Shown piece after piece: positions 9,452 to 18,286 of a DNA stretch of 64,000 nucleotides (its first letter is position 1; the number at the start of each line of letters is the position of its first letter). The translations under genes were made by a program, and so were the position numbers. Where the stretch lies: contig CAVWQE010000005.1 in assembly GCA_963757135.1 (NCBI GenBank), positions 296,880 to 360,879 on the forward strand. Direction: 5' to 3'. The DNA comes from Gp1-AA145 sp963757135. GTDB taxonomy: Bacteria > Acidobacteriota > Terriglobia > Terriglobales > Acidobacteriaceae. Below the pieces are notes generated by a model. That model was given only the letters and a program-made list of their open reading frames with translations. It did no database searches and was not told where the DNA came from.

Positions 9452-9701
9452 GGTGTGGAGTTCGTTTCTTCGCTGGCAACACCACAGTCACAATTATGAG
9501 GACGGATGCTGCGACCAGCACTCTTGTAACAAGATTGAAAGTATTGTGAAAGGGCAAGTAACGGATTACGTGCTCAGAGGCATAGAGGTTGAGCCCTGAA
9601 TAGACGAAAAAAATCAGGCTCAGCAGCGCTTCAAAGGGCTGACGCCAGTCTCGAAGTCTTCGCCCAGGTAACATCGACTCCCAAGATGGCAACGCAAACA
9701 C
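9423..9701 (-). CDS. Small hypothetical membrane protein
   Basis: 92 residues, GTG start at 9701 overlapping the stop codon of the Sel1 gene (TAGTG), which suggests translational coupling. Two hydrophobic helices (about 25-45 and 55-77) and a charged N-terminus. No family recognised. The last codons run into the 32-base repeat at 9420-9451, so the natural C-terminus may have been altered by repeat insertion. Confidence that it is expressed is moderate and rests mainly on the coupling. Confidence 0.45.
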   Translation of the reverse strand: MFALPSWESMLPGRRLRDWRQPFEALLSLIFFVYSGLNLYASEHVIRYLPFHNTFNLVTRVLVAASVLIIVTVVLPAKKRTPHPSAEGAENK

Positions 9702-10372
9702 TACTCCTGAAAAAACGCGATAAACGCCAACCCAACTTCTAGGTATCGCGTCCTCGGAGCTGGCCGGAACGATTTCAGATACCGTAGGGCACTCGGTTCA
9801 CCTTGAGCAGCAGCCATCCGGTACCAGCGAATAGACCCAAAGCTATCCCTTTCCACGCCGAGACCGTAGGCATACATATAACCGAGAGTCGCTTGGGACA
9901 CGGCGTCGCCCTGGTCCGCGGCCTTTTGATACCAAGCCGCGGCTTCGGTGTAGTCTTTCGGGACTCCGCGACCGTTGGAGTACATCCATCCGAGAGATTG
10001 TTGAGCCACAGGATAGCCCTGCTCGGCGGCTTTGCGGTACCAACCGAGTGCCTGCGCATCATCCTGGTGGGCACCTTCACCGTAGAAGTACATGTAGCCA
10101 AGATTGGTTTCGGCATGAGTATCACCCTGATCGGCGGACTTTCGGAACCACCGGAGCGCTTCACCTAGATCTTTGGGCACTCCTTTTCCATGGTGGTACC
10201 GATCGCCAAGTTTGTCTTGAGCGACCGCGTCCCCGCGCTCGGCAAGTACGCGCAGTTCGGACAGCTGGCCCAATTCAGCGAGCTTGTTTCTGTGTGCCCG
10301 CCACGCGAACAACCCGCCGAAGACGATGGCAGTGCACGCTACGAATGCACTAGCCCTCCACCACCATTTCAT
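9701..10372 (-). CDS. Membrane-anchored Sel1-repeat protein
   Basis: 223 residues from the ATG at 10372. The frame is open upstream, but that part is translated repeat DNA. An N-terminal transmembrane helix (about residues 5-22) is followed by four Sel1-type TPR repeats of about 36 residues each: GDRYHHGKGVPKD, GYMYFYGEGAHQDD, GWMYSNGRGVPKDY and GYMYAYGLGVERD, each followed by ALRWF/ALGWY/AAAWY/SIRWY. Such repeats form a solenoid that binds other proteins, often in envelope or signalling complexes. Partner unknown. The downstream small membrane gene overlaps by 1 base and is probably co-translated. Confidence 0.8.
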   Translation of the reverse strand: MKWWWRASAFVACTAIVFGGLFAWRAHRNKLAELGQLSELRVLAERGDAVAQDKLGDRYHHGKGVPKDLGEALRWFRKSADQGDTHAETNLGYMYFYGEGAHQDDAQALGWYRKAAEQGYPVAQQSLGWMYSNGRGVPKDYTEAAAWYQKAADQGDAVSQATLGYMYAYGLGVERDSFGSIRWYRMAAAQGEPSALRYLKSFRPAPRTRYLEVGLAFIAFFQE

Positions 10373-10511
10373 GAGGCGAAATCGTAACACGAAGAGGTTC
10401 GCTGGGGTTCGATTTTTGGGCGGATTGATTCCTCGAATTCGGCTCCCAGCCCGCAACGCGGGCGGCATTTGTTAGCCCACCGCGTAAGCGATGGGCGGGC
10501 GCGGAGAATGA

Positions 10512-10637
10512 CCGAGTCCCGTGGGGACGGCCGCCCGGTTGCATTCGTATGCCGCCCCTACGGGACTCGGCCGAGTTTTGAATGCATACCCAGGACTCAC
10601 GTCCTGGGCTAACTATGTTCCGCGCCTACGGCGCTGG
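10512..10637. repeat. Mosaic of palindromic intergenic repeats upstream of the Sel1 gene
   Basis: Three adjoining units. 10512-10570 is an inverted repeat (CCGAGTCCCGT with ACGGGACTCGG). 10589-10608 is a hairpin (CCCAGGAC, TCAC loop, GTCCTGGG). 10606-10637 is copy 2 of the 32-base repeat found at 9420-9451. The block fills the gap between the minus-strand acs and Sel1 genes and could end or process their transcripts. Confidence 0.6.
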
Positions 10638-10638
10638 T

Positions 10639-12612
10639 TTACGCCTCCTCCTGCTCCTTCAGCTTCGCGATCACGCTGAAGTCTTCGAGGGTGGTCATGT
10701 CGCCTTTGACTTCACCGTTGGTGGCGAGTTCGCGCAGGAGGCGGCGCATGATTTTTCCGCTGCGAGTTTTTGGCAAAGAATCGGTGAAGCGGATGTCGTC
10801 GGGCTTGGCCAGCGATCCGATTTCTTTCGCCACCCACTTGCGTAGTTCTTCTTTTAGGTCTGGCGTCGGTATGCGACCGCCTTGGAGCGTTACAAATGCA
10901 GAGATCGCCTGGCCTTTGACTTCGTCAGGTCGAGCAACTACGGCAGCCTCAGCAACATATTCGTGCGCGACCAGCGCCGACTCCACTTCCATCGTGCTCA
11001 AGCGATGACCGGAAACGTTGATCACATCGTCCACGCGGCCCATCACCCAGAAGTAGCCATCTTTGTCTTTGCGGGCGCCGTCGCCAGTAAAGTAGTTGGG
11101 CGGAATCTGCGACCAGTATTGCTTCACATAGCGGTCGGGATCGCCATAGATGGTGCGTAGCATTCCCGGCCAAGGCTGCTTCAGCACAAGAAATCCACCG
11201 GAGCCATCGGGTACGGCATTGCCGTCCATGTCCACGATTTCGGGAACGACGCCGGGGAATGGCTTGGTCGCCGAGCCGGGTTTGGTCGCGATCGCGCCGG
11301 GAATCGGCGAGATCATAATGTGTCCAGTCTCAGTCTGCCACCATGTATCGACAATCGGGCAATGATTGTGACCGATGGTTTCGCGGTACCACATCCAGGC
11401 TTCAGGGTTGATCGGTTCACCGACGGTGCCGAGCAAGCGCAGGCTGTCCAGTTTGTGTTTCTTCGGCCACTGGTCGCCCCAGCGGATGAAGGTGCGGATT
11501 GCAGTCGGCGCGGTATAGAAGATGCTGACTTTGTGGCGATCGATGATCCGCCAGAAGCGGTCCGGCTCAGGAAAATTGGGCGCGCCTTCATACATCACGC
11601 TGGTAGCGCCATTTTGCAGGGGACCATACACGATGTAGCTGTGCCCGGTGACCCAGCCGATGTCGGCGGTGCACCAGTAAATATCGTCGTCGCGTAGATC
11701 AAAGACCCACTTGGTAGTGATGTAGGTGCCGACGGAATACCCGGCGGTAGTGTGCACAACACCCTTCGGCTTTCCGGTGGTGCCCGAGGTGTAAAGGATA
11801 TAGAGCGGATGTTCGGCGTCGAGTGGTTCAGCGGGACAATTGTCGGAAGCATTCGCCATAACGTCGTGCCACCAGTGATCGCGACCGGATTGCATGTTGA
11901 TCGGAGTTCCGGTGCGCTTGTACACGACGACGTTCTTCACCGAAGGGCAGGACTTCAGCGCCTCTTCGACTGCGGGAAACAGTTTCACTTCGGTGCCGCG
12001 ACGATTAGCTCCGTCTTGCGTGATGACTGCGGTGGCTTGCGAATCGTGGATGCGGTCGATAAGTGCATTGGCGGCGAATCCGCCGAAAATCACCGTGTGC
12101 GGCGCGCCGATGCGAGCGCAGGCCAGCATGGCGATTGGCAACTCCGGCGTCATGCCCATATAAATCGCTACCCGGTCGCCTTTGTGAACGCCTAGCGACT
12201 TCAGAACGTTGGCGAATTTCTGCACTTCGCGATGCAGGTCGGCATAAGTCAGGGTGCGTAGGTCGCCGGACTCGCTCTCCCAGATGATTGCAGGCTTGTC
12301 TCTGCGTGAGGTCTGAACGTGACGGTCGAGGCAGTTGTACGAAAGATTGATCTGGCCGCCGACGAACCACTTGGCCCAGGGATGGTTCCACTCAAGCACC
12401 TTGTCCCACTTCTTGAACCAGTGCAACTCTTCGGCAATGCCGGCCCAGAATTTTTCTGGATGCTCGACGGATTCGCGATAAACGCGTTCGTAGTCTTCAA
12501 GGCTTTTGAGATGTGCGCCACGACGAAACTCCTCGGGCGGCTCGAACTTGCGCAGCTCTTGCAGCGTGGAATCAATGTTGGGCGAAGCTGGTATGGTCGC
12601 TTTGTCTGCCAT
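10639..12612 (-). CDS. acs: Acetyl-CoA synthetase
   Basis: 657 residues, the normal length of AMP-forming acetate:CoA ligase, with GAGGA seven bases before the ATG. It makes acetyl-CoA from acetate, ATP and CoA through acetyl-AMP in the cytoplasm. Diagnostic motifs are the P-loop YTSGTTGKPKGVVH (about 270-284), the acetate-pocket and adenylate motif TWWQTETGH, YFTGDGARKDKDGY with GRVDDVINVSGHRLST, and the C-terminal catalytic Lys620 in PKTRSGKIMRR. That lysine is the site acetylated in the family to switch the enzyme off. No acetylase or deacetylase gene is adjacent. The gene is monocistronic, flanked by repeat blocks on both sides. Confidence 0.95.
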   Translation of the reverse strand: MADKATIPASPNIDSTLQELRKFEPPEEFRRGAHLKSLEDYERVYRESVEHPEKFWAGIAEELHWFKKWDKVLEWNHPWAKWFVGGQINLSYNCLDRHVQTSRRDKPAIIWESESGDLRTLTYADLHREVQKFANVLKSLGVHKGDRVAIYMGMTPELPIAMLACARIGAPHTVIFGGFAANALIDRIHDSQATAVITQDGANRRGTEVKLFPAVEEALKSCPSVKNVVVYKRTGTPINMQSGRDHWWHDVMANASDNCPAEPLDAEHPLYILYTSGTTGKPKGVVHTTAGYSVGTYITTKWVFDLRDDDIYWCTADIGWVTGHSYIVYGPLQNGATSVMYEGAPNFPEPDRFWRIIDRHKVSIFYTAPTAIRTFIRWGDQWPKKHKLDSLRLLGTVGEPINPEAWMWYRETIGHNHCPIVDTWWQTETGHIMISPIPGAIATKPGSATKPFPGVVPEIVDMDGNAVPDGSGGFLVLKQPWPGMLRTIYGDPDRYVKQYWSQIPPNYFTGDGARKDKDGYFWVMGRVDDVINVSGHRLSTMEVESALVAHEYVAEAAVVARPDEVKGQAISAFVTLQGGRIPTPDLKEELRKWVAKEIGSLAKPDDIRFTDSLPKTRSGKIMRRLLRELATNGEVKGDMTTLEDFSVIAKLKEQEEA

Positions 12613-12679
12613 TCAGAGTGTCCTCGATAGGAGTGCCGCAGGCATTTTACCTGTGATTGCAGTGAACTGTCTGCCGGAA

Positions 12680-12787
12680 GCAGTAGTCAGTTGCTAGTTG
12701 GTAGTTGTTAGTGACCAGTTGTACCCCTTCATGACGCCGCCCAAACAAGGAACAAATTAACTGTCAACTAGCAACCACCTACTGCTC
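12680..12787. repeat. Imperfect inverted repeat between GNAT and acs genes
   Basis: GCAGTAG, GTTGCTAGTTG and AGTT on the left arm are mirrored by AACT, CAACTAGCAAC and CTACTGC on the right arm, giving a long imperfect hairpin. The right arm overlaps the last codons of the GNAT gene. Similar AGTTGTTAGT/ACTGATCACT tracts recur at 26355-26420. Confidence 0.6.
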
Positions 12788-13750
12788 TTCCCTTTTCTCC
12801 AGCAGATACGCTCCGGGCCCCTGCTGTCCGCGAATAGAGCGGACAAATTCTTTGACCGCGAAGCCAGCTTGCAGTGACTCAGTGAAAGCTTGGCGAGTGG
12901 CCAGTCGCCATTCACGCGCCAAAGGTTCATTTTCGGACTCAATCCGATCCATGTCGCCGGGGATCTCGATTGCGATCCGCTGTCGGGACAAGGCCTGGCC
13001 AACGTCGCTGATCGCCGGACGCCCAGCCCCATTAAATGAAATCAGCGGCTCGAGATGAGCCAGGGTGTCGAGGTTGTCGATGCGAATGTCTTTTCCGCGC
13101 AATCTGGCTTCGACGCGAGGATCGGCGAGGTGCCAGGTCACCCACAAGCGGTCAGTACCGTTCCGGTGCAGAGGGCTGGAGGTTTTGGGACCGTAAAAAT
13201 CAATTCGATAGTCGTTTGAGATCACTCCCAGCCGGCCGAAGTTCAGGTGTGCGTTGCGAGCGCGCAGCGGATCAAATGTCCAAGTTATTTCTTTAATGCC
13301 CAGGGCGAGCGCCTTCTGACGCTGTGCTAACTTCAGTCTGTATCCGATGCCCGATCCACGATGAGAGTTGCGAACACCCAGCATGTGCGAGTGAAATGCT
13401 GTCCTGCCGTGCTCCAGACTCGGCAGGGCAAAAGCAAAACCTACGAGTTTATCTTTGTCGAAGGCCCCAATCCATAAGGCACCCGCGGCGCGGGTAGCAA
13501 CAGCCAACGCGAGCGGGGTTACATCCCGGTCGTCCGCGCCCCAAGTCTCCTTTTCCAGATGCAAGGCAAGTTGCAGGTCAGCAATAGATTCGAGGTCGCG
13601 AATCAAAATCTCGGGATTGACTGAGGGAGTTGGCACGACCGCTTGGCCGATCACTATACGTGAGATGCCACGGTGATGCCACCAGAGGCGCTGTCCGAGC
13701 ACTGGGTAAATTTTTGTAAATGCTTGAGCACAATCGAATTGTGGCCTCAT
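12779..13750 (-). CDS. GNAT-fold acetyltransferase-like protein (COG3375-type)
   Basis: 323 residues if the ATG at 13750 is used. The open frame continues upstream, but there it lies under the divergent efflux adaptor gene. Residues 45-200 show the GNAT core: ILIRDLESIADLQLALHLEK, then LVGFAFALPS, then the acetyl-CoA-binding strand and loop HMLGVRNSHRGSGIGYRLKLAQR (the RGxGxG-type loop), then ITWTFDPLRARNAHLNFGRLG. The WTFDPLRxxNAHxNxxxLG signature is typical of the predicted acetyltransferases in COG3375, often found near menaquinone or mycofactocin genes, not seen here. Substrate unknown. The gene ends inside an inverted repeat. Confidence 0.75.
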   Translation of the reverse strand: MRPQFDCAQAFTKIYPVLGQRLWWHHRGISRIVIGQAVVPTPSVNPEILIRDLESIADLQLALHLEKETWGADDRDVTPLALAVATRAAGALWIGAFDKDKLVGFAFALPSLEHGRTAFHSHMLGVRNSHRGSGIGYRLKLAQRQKALALGIKEITWTFDPLRARNAHLNFGRLGVISNDYRIDFYGPKTSSPLHRNGTDRLWVTWHLADPRVEARLRGKDIRIDNLDTLAHLEPLISFNGAGRPAISDVGQALSRQRIAIEIPGDMDRIESENEPLAREWRLATRQAFTESLQAGFAVKEFVRSIRGQQGPGAYLLEKREEQ

Positions 13751-13853
13751 CCAACAGGAGTCGAAGTGTCTGCAATATTCGGGCGTGACCGTTTTGGATT
13801 GGTTAAGATTGGAAGGCACTGCTGCTCTTCTTAGACGAGGCGAGAATAAACTA

Positions 13854-15164
13854 ATGAGTTCGATCCCCAGCCGCACAATTCCTGCGATTGCCGGAACGCT
13901 GATGTTCGCATTCCTGCTTAATGCCTGTTCGAGCTCCGACCCTGCGCCCTCGAAAGCGCGCGCCAATGCCCTTCAGGTCATGCCTGTGACCGTGGCCAAG
14001 GTCATGCAACAGGATCTGCCCGTTTATCTGAGCGGATTGGGTTCGATTGCGGCATATTACACGGTGAACGTAAAGAGTCGTGTGGACGGCCAACTGGTTG
14101 ACGTCAAGTTTAAAGAGGGTGAGTTGGTGAAGCAGGGTGCCCTGCTGGCGGTGATTGATCCGCGGCCATATCAGGTGCAGTTGGAACAAGCCCAGTCACA
14201 GTTATTCAAAGACCAGGCTTCATTGCGCGATGCGCAGCTCAACTTCCAGCGATACAAGGGACTGTTGCAAAACTCGGGAGCGATGTCCCAGCAACAAGTA
14301 GATACTCAACAAGCGACCGTGGATCAACTTGAGGGCACGGTTCGCAACGACCAGGCAACTGTGGATAGCGCCAAACTGAACCTGATCTACTGCCACATTA
14401 CTGCGTCAGTCAGCGGGCGAATCGGATTGCGGCTAGTGGACCCCGGAAATATGGTCCACGCCTCGGACACGAACCCACTGTTTGTCATCACACAACTGCA
14501 GCCGATCACAGCGCTTTTCACGTTGCCCGAAGACCAGTTGCCCGAAGTAGCGCAGCATCAGCGCAAAGCTCCGCTCGAGGTAGATGCCTACAGCCGGGAC
14601 AATCAGGCGAAGCTGGCTACGGGCAAGCTGCTCACCATCGATAACCAAATTGACCAGACAACTGGAACGGGGAAGCTGAAAGCCGTGTTTTCGAACGAAG
14701 ATAGCGTGCTTTGGCCGAACCAGTTCGTCAACATCCATCTGCTGCTGGAAACCAGGAGGAATGCCACCGTCATTCCATCGGCTGCGGTGCAACAAGGACC
14801 GCAGGGCAGCTACGTCTATGTGGTGAAGCCGGATGAAACGGTCGAGGTTCGAAACGTCAGCGTCGCTCTGAGCGAAGCCACTCTGACACAAATAGCAAGC
14901 GGCGTGTCTCCTGACGAGGTTGTCGTCACCGACGGGCAGGACAAACTACAAGCGGGCAGCCGCGTGAAACCAAATTTTCAAAACGCAGGCCCCAACAACG
15001 GCTCTCAAGATCGCGGGCCGGCACCGGCCGCCGCGGGCGGAGGCCGAAGATCTGGCGCCTCTGGCCGGACGAATCAGCCTGCGGCCAACACCGGCAGCAG
15101 CCAAAGTACTCAACCTGGGAATCCGACAACTGGATCGTCGAACACTGGAACGCCTTCGCAATGA
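13854..15164 (+). CDS. mdtA: RND efflux periplasmic adaptor lipoprotein (MdtA-like)
   Basis: 436 residues from the ATG at 13854, preceded by GAGGCGAG. The signal peptide ends in lipobox LLNAC, so the adaptor is anchored by lipid. The membrane-fusion layout is complete: biotinyl-lipoyl halves (VKSRVDGQLVDVKFKEG and ASVSGRIGLRLVDPGN) around a coiled-coil hairpin (about 115-190), then beta-barrel and membrane-proximal domains. The last 65 residues are a Gly/Asn/Ser/Pro-rich tail without structure. The ATGA overlap with the next gene shows one operon with two RND pumps, the MdtABC arrangement. No TolC-type channel gene is nearby, so the outer-membrane partner is encoded elsewhere. Probable cargo: hydrophobic toxins or bile-salt-like compounds (family knowledge). 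Confidence 0.88.
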   Translation: MSSIPSRTIPAIAGTLMFAFLLNACSSSDPAPSKARANALQVMPVTVAKVMQQDLPVYLSGLGSIAAYYTVNVKSRVDGQLVDVKFKEGELVKQGALLAVIDPRPYQVQLEQAQSQLFKDQASLRDAQLNFQRYKGLLQNSGAMSQQQVDTQQATVDQLEGTVRNDQATVDSAKLNLIYCHITASVSGRIGLRLVDPGNMVHASDTNPLFVITQLQPITALFTLPEDQLPEVAQHQRKAPLEVDAYSRDNQAKLATGKLLTIDNQIDQTTGTGKLKAVFSNEDSVLWPNQFVNIHLLLETRRNATVIPSAAVQQGPQGSYVYVVKPDETVEVRNVSVALSEATLTQIASGVSPDEVVVTDGQDKLQAGSRVKPNFQNAGPNNGSQDRGPAPAAAGGGRRSGASGRTNQPAANTGSSQSTQPGNPTTGSSNTGTPSQ

Positions 15165-18100
15165 ATCCCTCACGACTGTTCATTCTGCGGCCGGTCGCAA
15201 CCTCGTTGATGATGTTCGGGGTACTGCTGGTTGGAATTGTGGCCTACCGGCAACTGCCCGTCTCGGCGTTGCCGGAAGTGGATTACCCAACCATTCAGGT
15301 GATGACGTTTTATCCGGGGGCAGATCCCACGGTAATGGCTTCTTCAGTGACCGCCCCGCTGGAGCGCCAGTTTGGACAAGTGCCCGGGCTCAGCCAGATG
15401 ACTTCATCCAGTTCACTGGGTAGTTCAATCATCACGCTGCAATTCAGCCTGGACCAGAACATTGATGTTGCCGAGCAGGAAGTGCAGGCTGCGATCAACT
15501 CTGCCGGCACCTACCTTCCTGCTGATCTGCCGAACCCACCGATTTACAGCAAGGTGAATCCTGCGGATTCGCCGATTCTTACTTTCGCGCTGAGTTCATC
15601 AACCCTGCCATTGCCCAAGCTTGAAGACCTCGCGGACACGCAACTGGCGCAGAAAATATCCCAGGTGACCGGCGTGGGGCTGGTGTCGATCAGCGGCGGA
15701 CAGAAGCCGGCGGTAAGGATTCAAGCTAATCCCACGGCATTGGCGGCATACGGACTCAGCCTGGAAGACGTGCGTACCGCACTCGCCTCCGCCAACGTAG
15801 ATCAGGCCAAGGGCACGCTCGACGGGCCGCGGCAATCTTTCACCATTGATGCGAACGATCAGCTGCTGGCGGGGCCGGAGTACGAGCCGATTGTCATTGC
15901 CTATCGCAACGGCGCCCCGGTTCGCGTGGCTGATATCGCGAACGTAACTGACAGCATAGAGAACAAGTTCCAGGCGGCATGGATGGGACAGGGTTCGACG
16001 CTCTCGCCTGCGGTCATCGTAAATATCCAGCGCCAGCCCGGCGCCAATATCATCACGGTGGTTGACCGGATCAAGAAATTGCTTCCGGTGCTGCAGGCAG
16101 GACTACCGGCGGGCGTGAACGTAACCGTTCTTACCGACCGGACGGTAACGATTCGGGCTTCGGTCAAAGATGTTGAGTTCGAATTGAGCCTCACCGTCGG
16201 GCTGGTGGTGATGGTGATCTTTCTGTTTCTCAGGAATGTACGGGCGACGATCATTCCCAGTATCGCCGTGCCGCTGTCTGTGGTGGGGACGTTCGGCATC
16301 ATGTATCTGCTGGGATACAGCTTGAACAACCTGACGCTGATGGCGCTGACCATCTCCACCGGTTTTGTGGTGGATGATGCGATCGTCATGCTGGAGAACA
16401 TTGAGCGCTTCCTCGAAGCAGGCGACTCGCCCCTGGACGCCGCGCTGAAGGGCGCGGGCCAGATTGGGTTCACCATTGTTTCGTTGACGGTTTCGTTGAT
16501 CGCGGTTCTGATCCCGCTGCTCTTTATGGGGGATATCGTAGGCCGTTTGTTCCGCGAATTTGCGGTTACGCTGGCGGTCACAATTCTGGTGTCGGCGTTT
16601 GTGTCACTGACGCTTACGCCCATGATGAGCGCGCGCCTGCTCAAATCGAAAGAGCACACTAAGAAGAGCAGATTCTATGACTGGTCGGAGCGGCAATATG
16701 AGCGCGTGATTCAGTACTACGGCCGGACGTTAAAGTGGGTATTGCAGCATCAGACTGCGACCTTGATCGTTACGGCCGCCACTCTGGTGCTCACGATTCT
16801 TTTGTATATCGTGGTACCAAAGGGATTCTTCCCGGTTCAGGACACGGGCGTGATTCTCGGCATTTCGGACGCGCCTCAGAACATATCGTTCGCAGCAATG
16901 TCGGAACGGCAGCAGCAACTGGCACGAGCGATATTGAAGGATCCCGACGTGGCCAGCCTGTCATCGTTTATCGGCGTGGACGGGACCAATCCCACACTGA
17001 ACAGCGGGCGCGTGCAGATCAACCTGAAACCGCGCGACGAGCGCAGTTCTTCGGCGTCTGAGATCATCCGGCGCTTGCAGCCTCAATTAGCCCAACAGGT
17101 CGACGGGATTACCTTGTACATGCAGCCGGTTCAGGATTTGACCGTCGAGGACCGCGTCAGCAGAACGCAGTACCAATACTCGATGGAAGATACGGATGCG
17201 AATGAACTGGCGATATGGTCGCAACGCTTGCTGGAAAAGTTGCGGCAGGCGAATGAACTGCGCGATGTTGCCAGCGATCAGCAGAATGGCGGCCTGCAAG
17301 CTGAACTCGTCATCGATCGCGATACGGCATCGCGCTTCGGGATCCTACCGGCGACGATTGACAACACTCTGTACGACGCGTTTGGGCAACGGCAAATCTC
17401 GACCATCTACACGCAGCTAAATCAGTATCACGTCGTGCTCGAGGCCGATCCGCAATTTCAGCAGAGCCCTGACTCGCTTCATTCACTGTACGTGAAGTCG
17501 TCCACCGGAACGCAAGTCCCACTATCCTCGTTCAGTCACATTGTTCAAACGAATGCAACTTTGGCAATCAATCATCAAGGGCAATTTCCGGTTGTGACTT
17601 TGTCATTCAACCTTGCACCGGGAGCGTCTCTCGGGGACGCCACTAAAGCAATCGACGCCGCCGAGCAAGCCATTCAGATGCCGGCCAGTATCCATACGAG
17701 TTTTCAGGGCACCGCGGCTGCGTTTCGCAATTCGCTTTCAAGCGAACCGCTGCTGATCCTGGCTGCGATCATCACCGTCTATATCGTGCTCGGCGTCTTG
17801 TACGAAAGTTATATCCACCCCATCACCATTCTTTCCACGTTGCCATCCGCCGGGGTTGGCGCGCTGCTGGCGCTGATTCTGACTGGAAACGATCTTGGGG
17901 TGGTCAGTCTCATCGGAATCATTTTGCTAATAGGCATTGTAAAAAAGAACGCCATCATGATGATCGACTTCGCACTCGAAGCCGAACGCGATGAGCATAA
18001 AGGGCCAGAAGAGGCCATCTACCAAGCTTCATTGCTGCGTTTTCGTCCGATCATGATGACTACAATGGCGGCGCTGTTTGGCGGCCTGCCGCTGGCGTTG

Positions 18101-18286
18101 GGCCGCGGCACCGGCTCTGAATTACGTCACCCGCTTGGAATCACTATCGTTGGAGGCTTGCTGGTCAGCCAACTGCTTACGCTTTACACCACCCCAGTCG
18201 TGTATCTGTGGTTCGATCGTCTATCTGAGCGATTCTCGCGATTTGGATTCCGTCACTTCACAGAACAGCCTGCCGAGGGAGACTGA
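15161..18286 (+). CDS. mdtB: RND efflux pump, MdtB-like subunit
   Basis: 1041 residues, the full length of a hydrophobe/amphiphile efflux RND transporter, with 12 transmembrane helices and two large periplasmic loops. The proton-relay residues are present: paired aspartates in VVDDAIVMLEN (about residues 404-405) in TM4 and the lysine in GIVKKNAIMMIDFAL in TM10. It overlaps the adaptor gene by 4 bases. In the MdtABC system two different RND subunits form a heterotrimer (two MdtB, one MdtC). The presence of two non-identical pumps behind one adaptor supports that assembly here. Proton-driven export across both membranes with a TolC-like channel. Confidence 0.9.
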   Translation: MNPSRLFILRPVATSLMMFGVLLVGIVAYRQLPVSALPEVDYPTIQVMTFYPGADPTVMASSVTAPLERQFGQVPGLSQMTSSSSLGSSIITLQFSLDQNIDVAEQEVQAAINSAGTYLPADLPNPPIYSKVNPADSPILTFALSSSTLPLPKLEDLADTQLAQKISQVTGVGLVSISGGQKPAVRIQANPTALAAYGLSLEDVRTALASANVDQAKGTLDGPRQSFTIDANDQLLAGPEYEPIVIAYRNGAPVRVADIANVTDSIENKFQAAWMGQGSTLSPAVIVNIQRQPGANIITVVDRIKKLLPVLQAGLPAGVNVTVLTDRTVTIRASVKDVEFELSLTVGLVVMVIFLFLRNVRATIIPSIAVPLSVVGTFGIMYLLGYSLNNLTLMALTISTGFVVDDAIVMLENIERFLEAGDSPLDAALKGAGQIGFTIVSLTVSLIAVLIPLLFMGDIVGRLFREFAVTLAVTILVSAFVSLTLTPMMSARLLKSKEHTKKSRFYDWSERQYERVIQYYGRTLKWVLQHQTATLIVTAATLVLTILLYIVVPKGFFPVQDTGVILGISDAPQNISFAAMSERQQQLARAILKDPDVASLSSFIGVDGTNPTLNSGRVQINLKPRDERSSSASEIIRRLQPQLAQQVDGITLYMQPVQDLTVEDRVSRTQYQYSMEDTDANELAIWSQRLLEKLRQANELRDVASDQQNGGLQAELVIDRDTASRFGILPATIDNTLYDAFGQRQISTIYTQLNQYHVVLEADPQFQQSPDSLHSLYVKSSTGTQVPLSSFSHIVQTNATLAINHQGQFPVVTLSFNLAPGASLGDATKAIDAAEQAIQMPASIHTSFQGTAAAFRNSLSSEPLLILAAIITVYIVLGVLYESYIHPITILSTLPSAGVGALLALILTGNDLGVVSLIGIILLIGIVKKNAIMMIDFALEAERDEHKGPEEAIYQASLLRFRPIMMTTMAALFGGLPLALGRGTGSELRHPLGITIVGGLLVSQLLTLYTTPVVYLWFDRLSERFSRFGFRHFTEQPAEGD

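Noticed and set aside
10512..10637. Possible CRISPR array
   Set aside because: The repeats are of different types with no regular spacing; each is a single palindrome. No cas genes in the window.
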